From NCBI GenBank assembly GCA_030655075.1, contig JAURWE010000024.1:310001-374000 (forward strand): 64,000 nt of DNA. Direction: 5' to 3'. Origin of the DNA: Pararhizobium sp. Its GTDB lineage: Bacteria; Pseudomonadota; Alphaproteobacteria; Rhizobiales; Rhizobiaceae. The notes beneath the pieces were generated by a model that did not search any database, was not told the DNA's origin, and was given only the letters and a program-made list of their open reading frames with translations. This document shows, one piece after another, positions 63,772 through 64,000 of the stretch. The number at the start of each line of letters is the position of its first letter. Positions within the stretch are counted from its first letter, which is position 1. The translations under genes were made by a program, and so were the position numbers.

Positions 63772-64000
63772 GTGACCTATCAAGACAGCACGTTTGGCCA
63801 GGGCAGCGTCTCGCGCCAGGACGCCAACATTCGCGAAACTCATGACCTGATCGGCAGCGACAAGGTCGAAGGCACGCGCGTCTACGGCGCCGACGGCAAA
63901 CATATCGGCTCGATCGAACGCGTCATCCTCGAAAAGCGCAGTGGCCGGGTATCTTACGCCGTTCTCGCCTTTGGCGGCTTTCTCGGCTTCGGCCACGACC
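63772..64000 (+). CDS. PRC-barrel domain protein (start; runs off the window)
   Basis: 76 residues visible. GTG start seven bases after GAGGAGA. TYQDSTFGQGSVSRQDANIRETHDLIGSDKVEGTRVYGADGKHIGSIERVILEKRSGRVSYAVL is a PRC barrel with the V-x-G-x-D-G-x-x-IG core. Small PRC proteins in rhizobia are often stress or general-sigma-factor induced; that is inference. Confidence 0.87.
   Translation, partial: MTYQDSTFGQGSVSRQDANIRETHDLIGSDKVEGTRVYGADGKHIGSIERVILEKRSGRVSYAVLAFGGFLGFGHD

Overview
The window looks like a chromosomal segment of a Rhizobiaceae bacterium (Rhizobium/Agrobacterium/Sinorhizobium group). Supporting signs are uniformly high GC, a NolR-like regulator, a BacA peptide transporter, ChoXWV choline uptake, a bdhA-xdhA-xdhB order known from Sinorhizobium meliloti, an iron-responsive operator (TGA-N9-TCA) and several palindromic intergenic repeats of the rhizobial type. 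No rRNA, tRNA, CRISPR array, complete insertion sequence or prophage was found.

Layout. 1-3.1 kb: N-terminal part of a TonB-dependent heme-type receptor (cut by the window edge), an extensin-like protein and a DUF1993 protein. 3.2-5.9 kb: a palindromic repeat, fhs with a structured 5' leader, and an Lrp/AsnC regulator. 6-13.5 kb: a minus-strand operon of five little-characterised genes centred on an AAA+ ATPase, interrupted by a toxin-antitoxin pair; this is the best candidate for an undescribed system. 13.7-19.2 kb: cytochrome c, thymidine kinase, choXWV, a HugZ-like protein and nolR. 19.2-23.8 kb: two Gfo/Idh/MocA oxidoreductases and a secreted GH9 glucanase. 24-32.6 kb: omega-aminotransferase, aldose epimerase, adenine deaminase, an orphan membrane protein, alpha-glucosidase, KDG kinase and a Phd/VapC-type TA pair. 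32.6-38.2 kb: small proteins, a Sel1-repeat protein, der, a YfgM-like protein and an NnrU-like protein. 38.3-45.8 kb: polysaccharide deacetylase, bacA, MFS transporter, methionine aminopeptidase, LLM oxidoreductase, an orphan antitoxin with a toxin remnant, and glpK. 46-62.7 kb: bdhA and a purine-degradation region. 62.9-64 kb: a DUF1045 protein and the start of a PRC-barrel protein.

How the genes work together. The clearest pathway is purine catabolism. Ade and GuaD deaminate adenine and guanine, XdhAB (matured by XdhC) oxidises hypoxanthine and xanthine to urate, PuuD oxidises urate, UraH and UraD lead to allantoin, PuuE opens it to allantoate, Alc splits that to ureidoglycolate and urea, and AllA gives glyoxylate and a second urea. 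The last five enzymes form one tightly packed minus-strand operon (puuE-uraD-alc-allA-uraH).

Three TA pairs and one decayed TA locus mark the insertion-prone points. Annotation rests on reading motifs in the translated sequence; no database search was possible, so family names are recognition-based.
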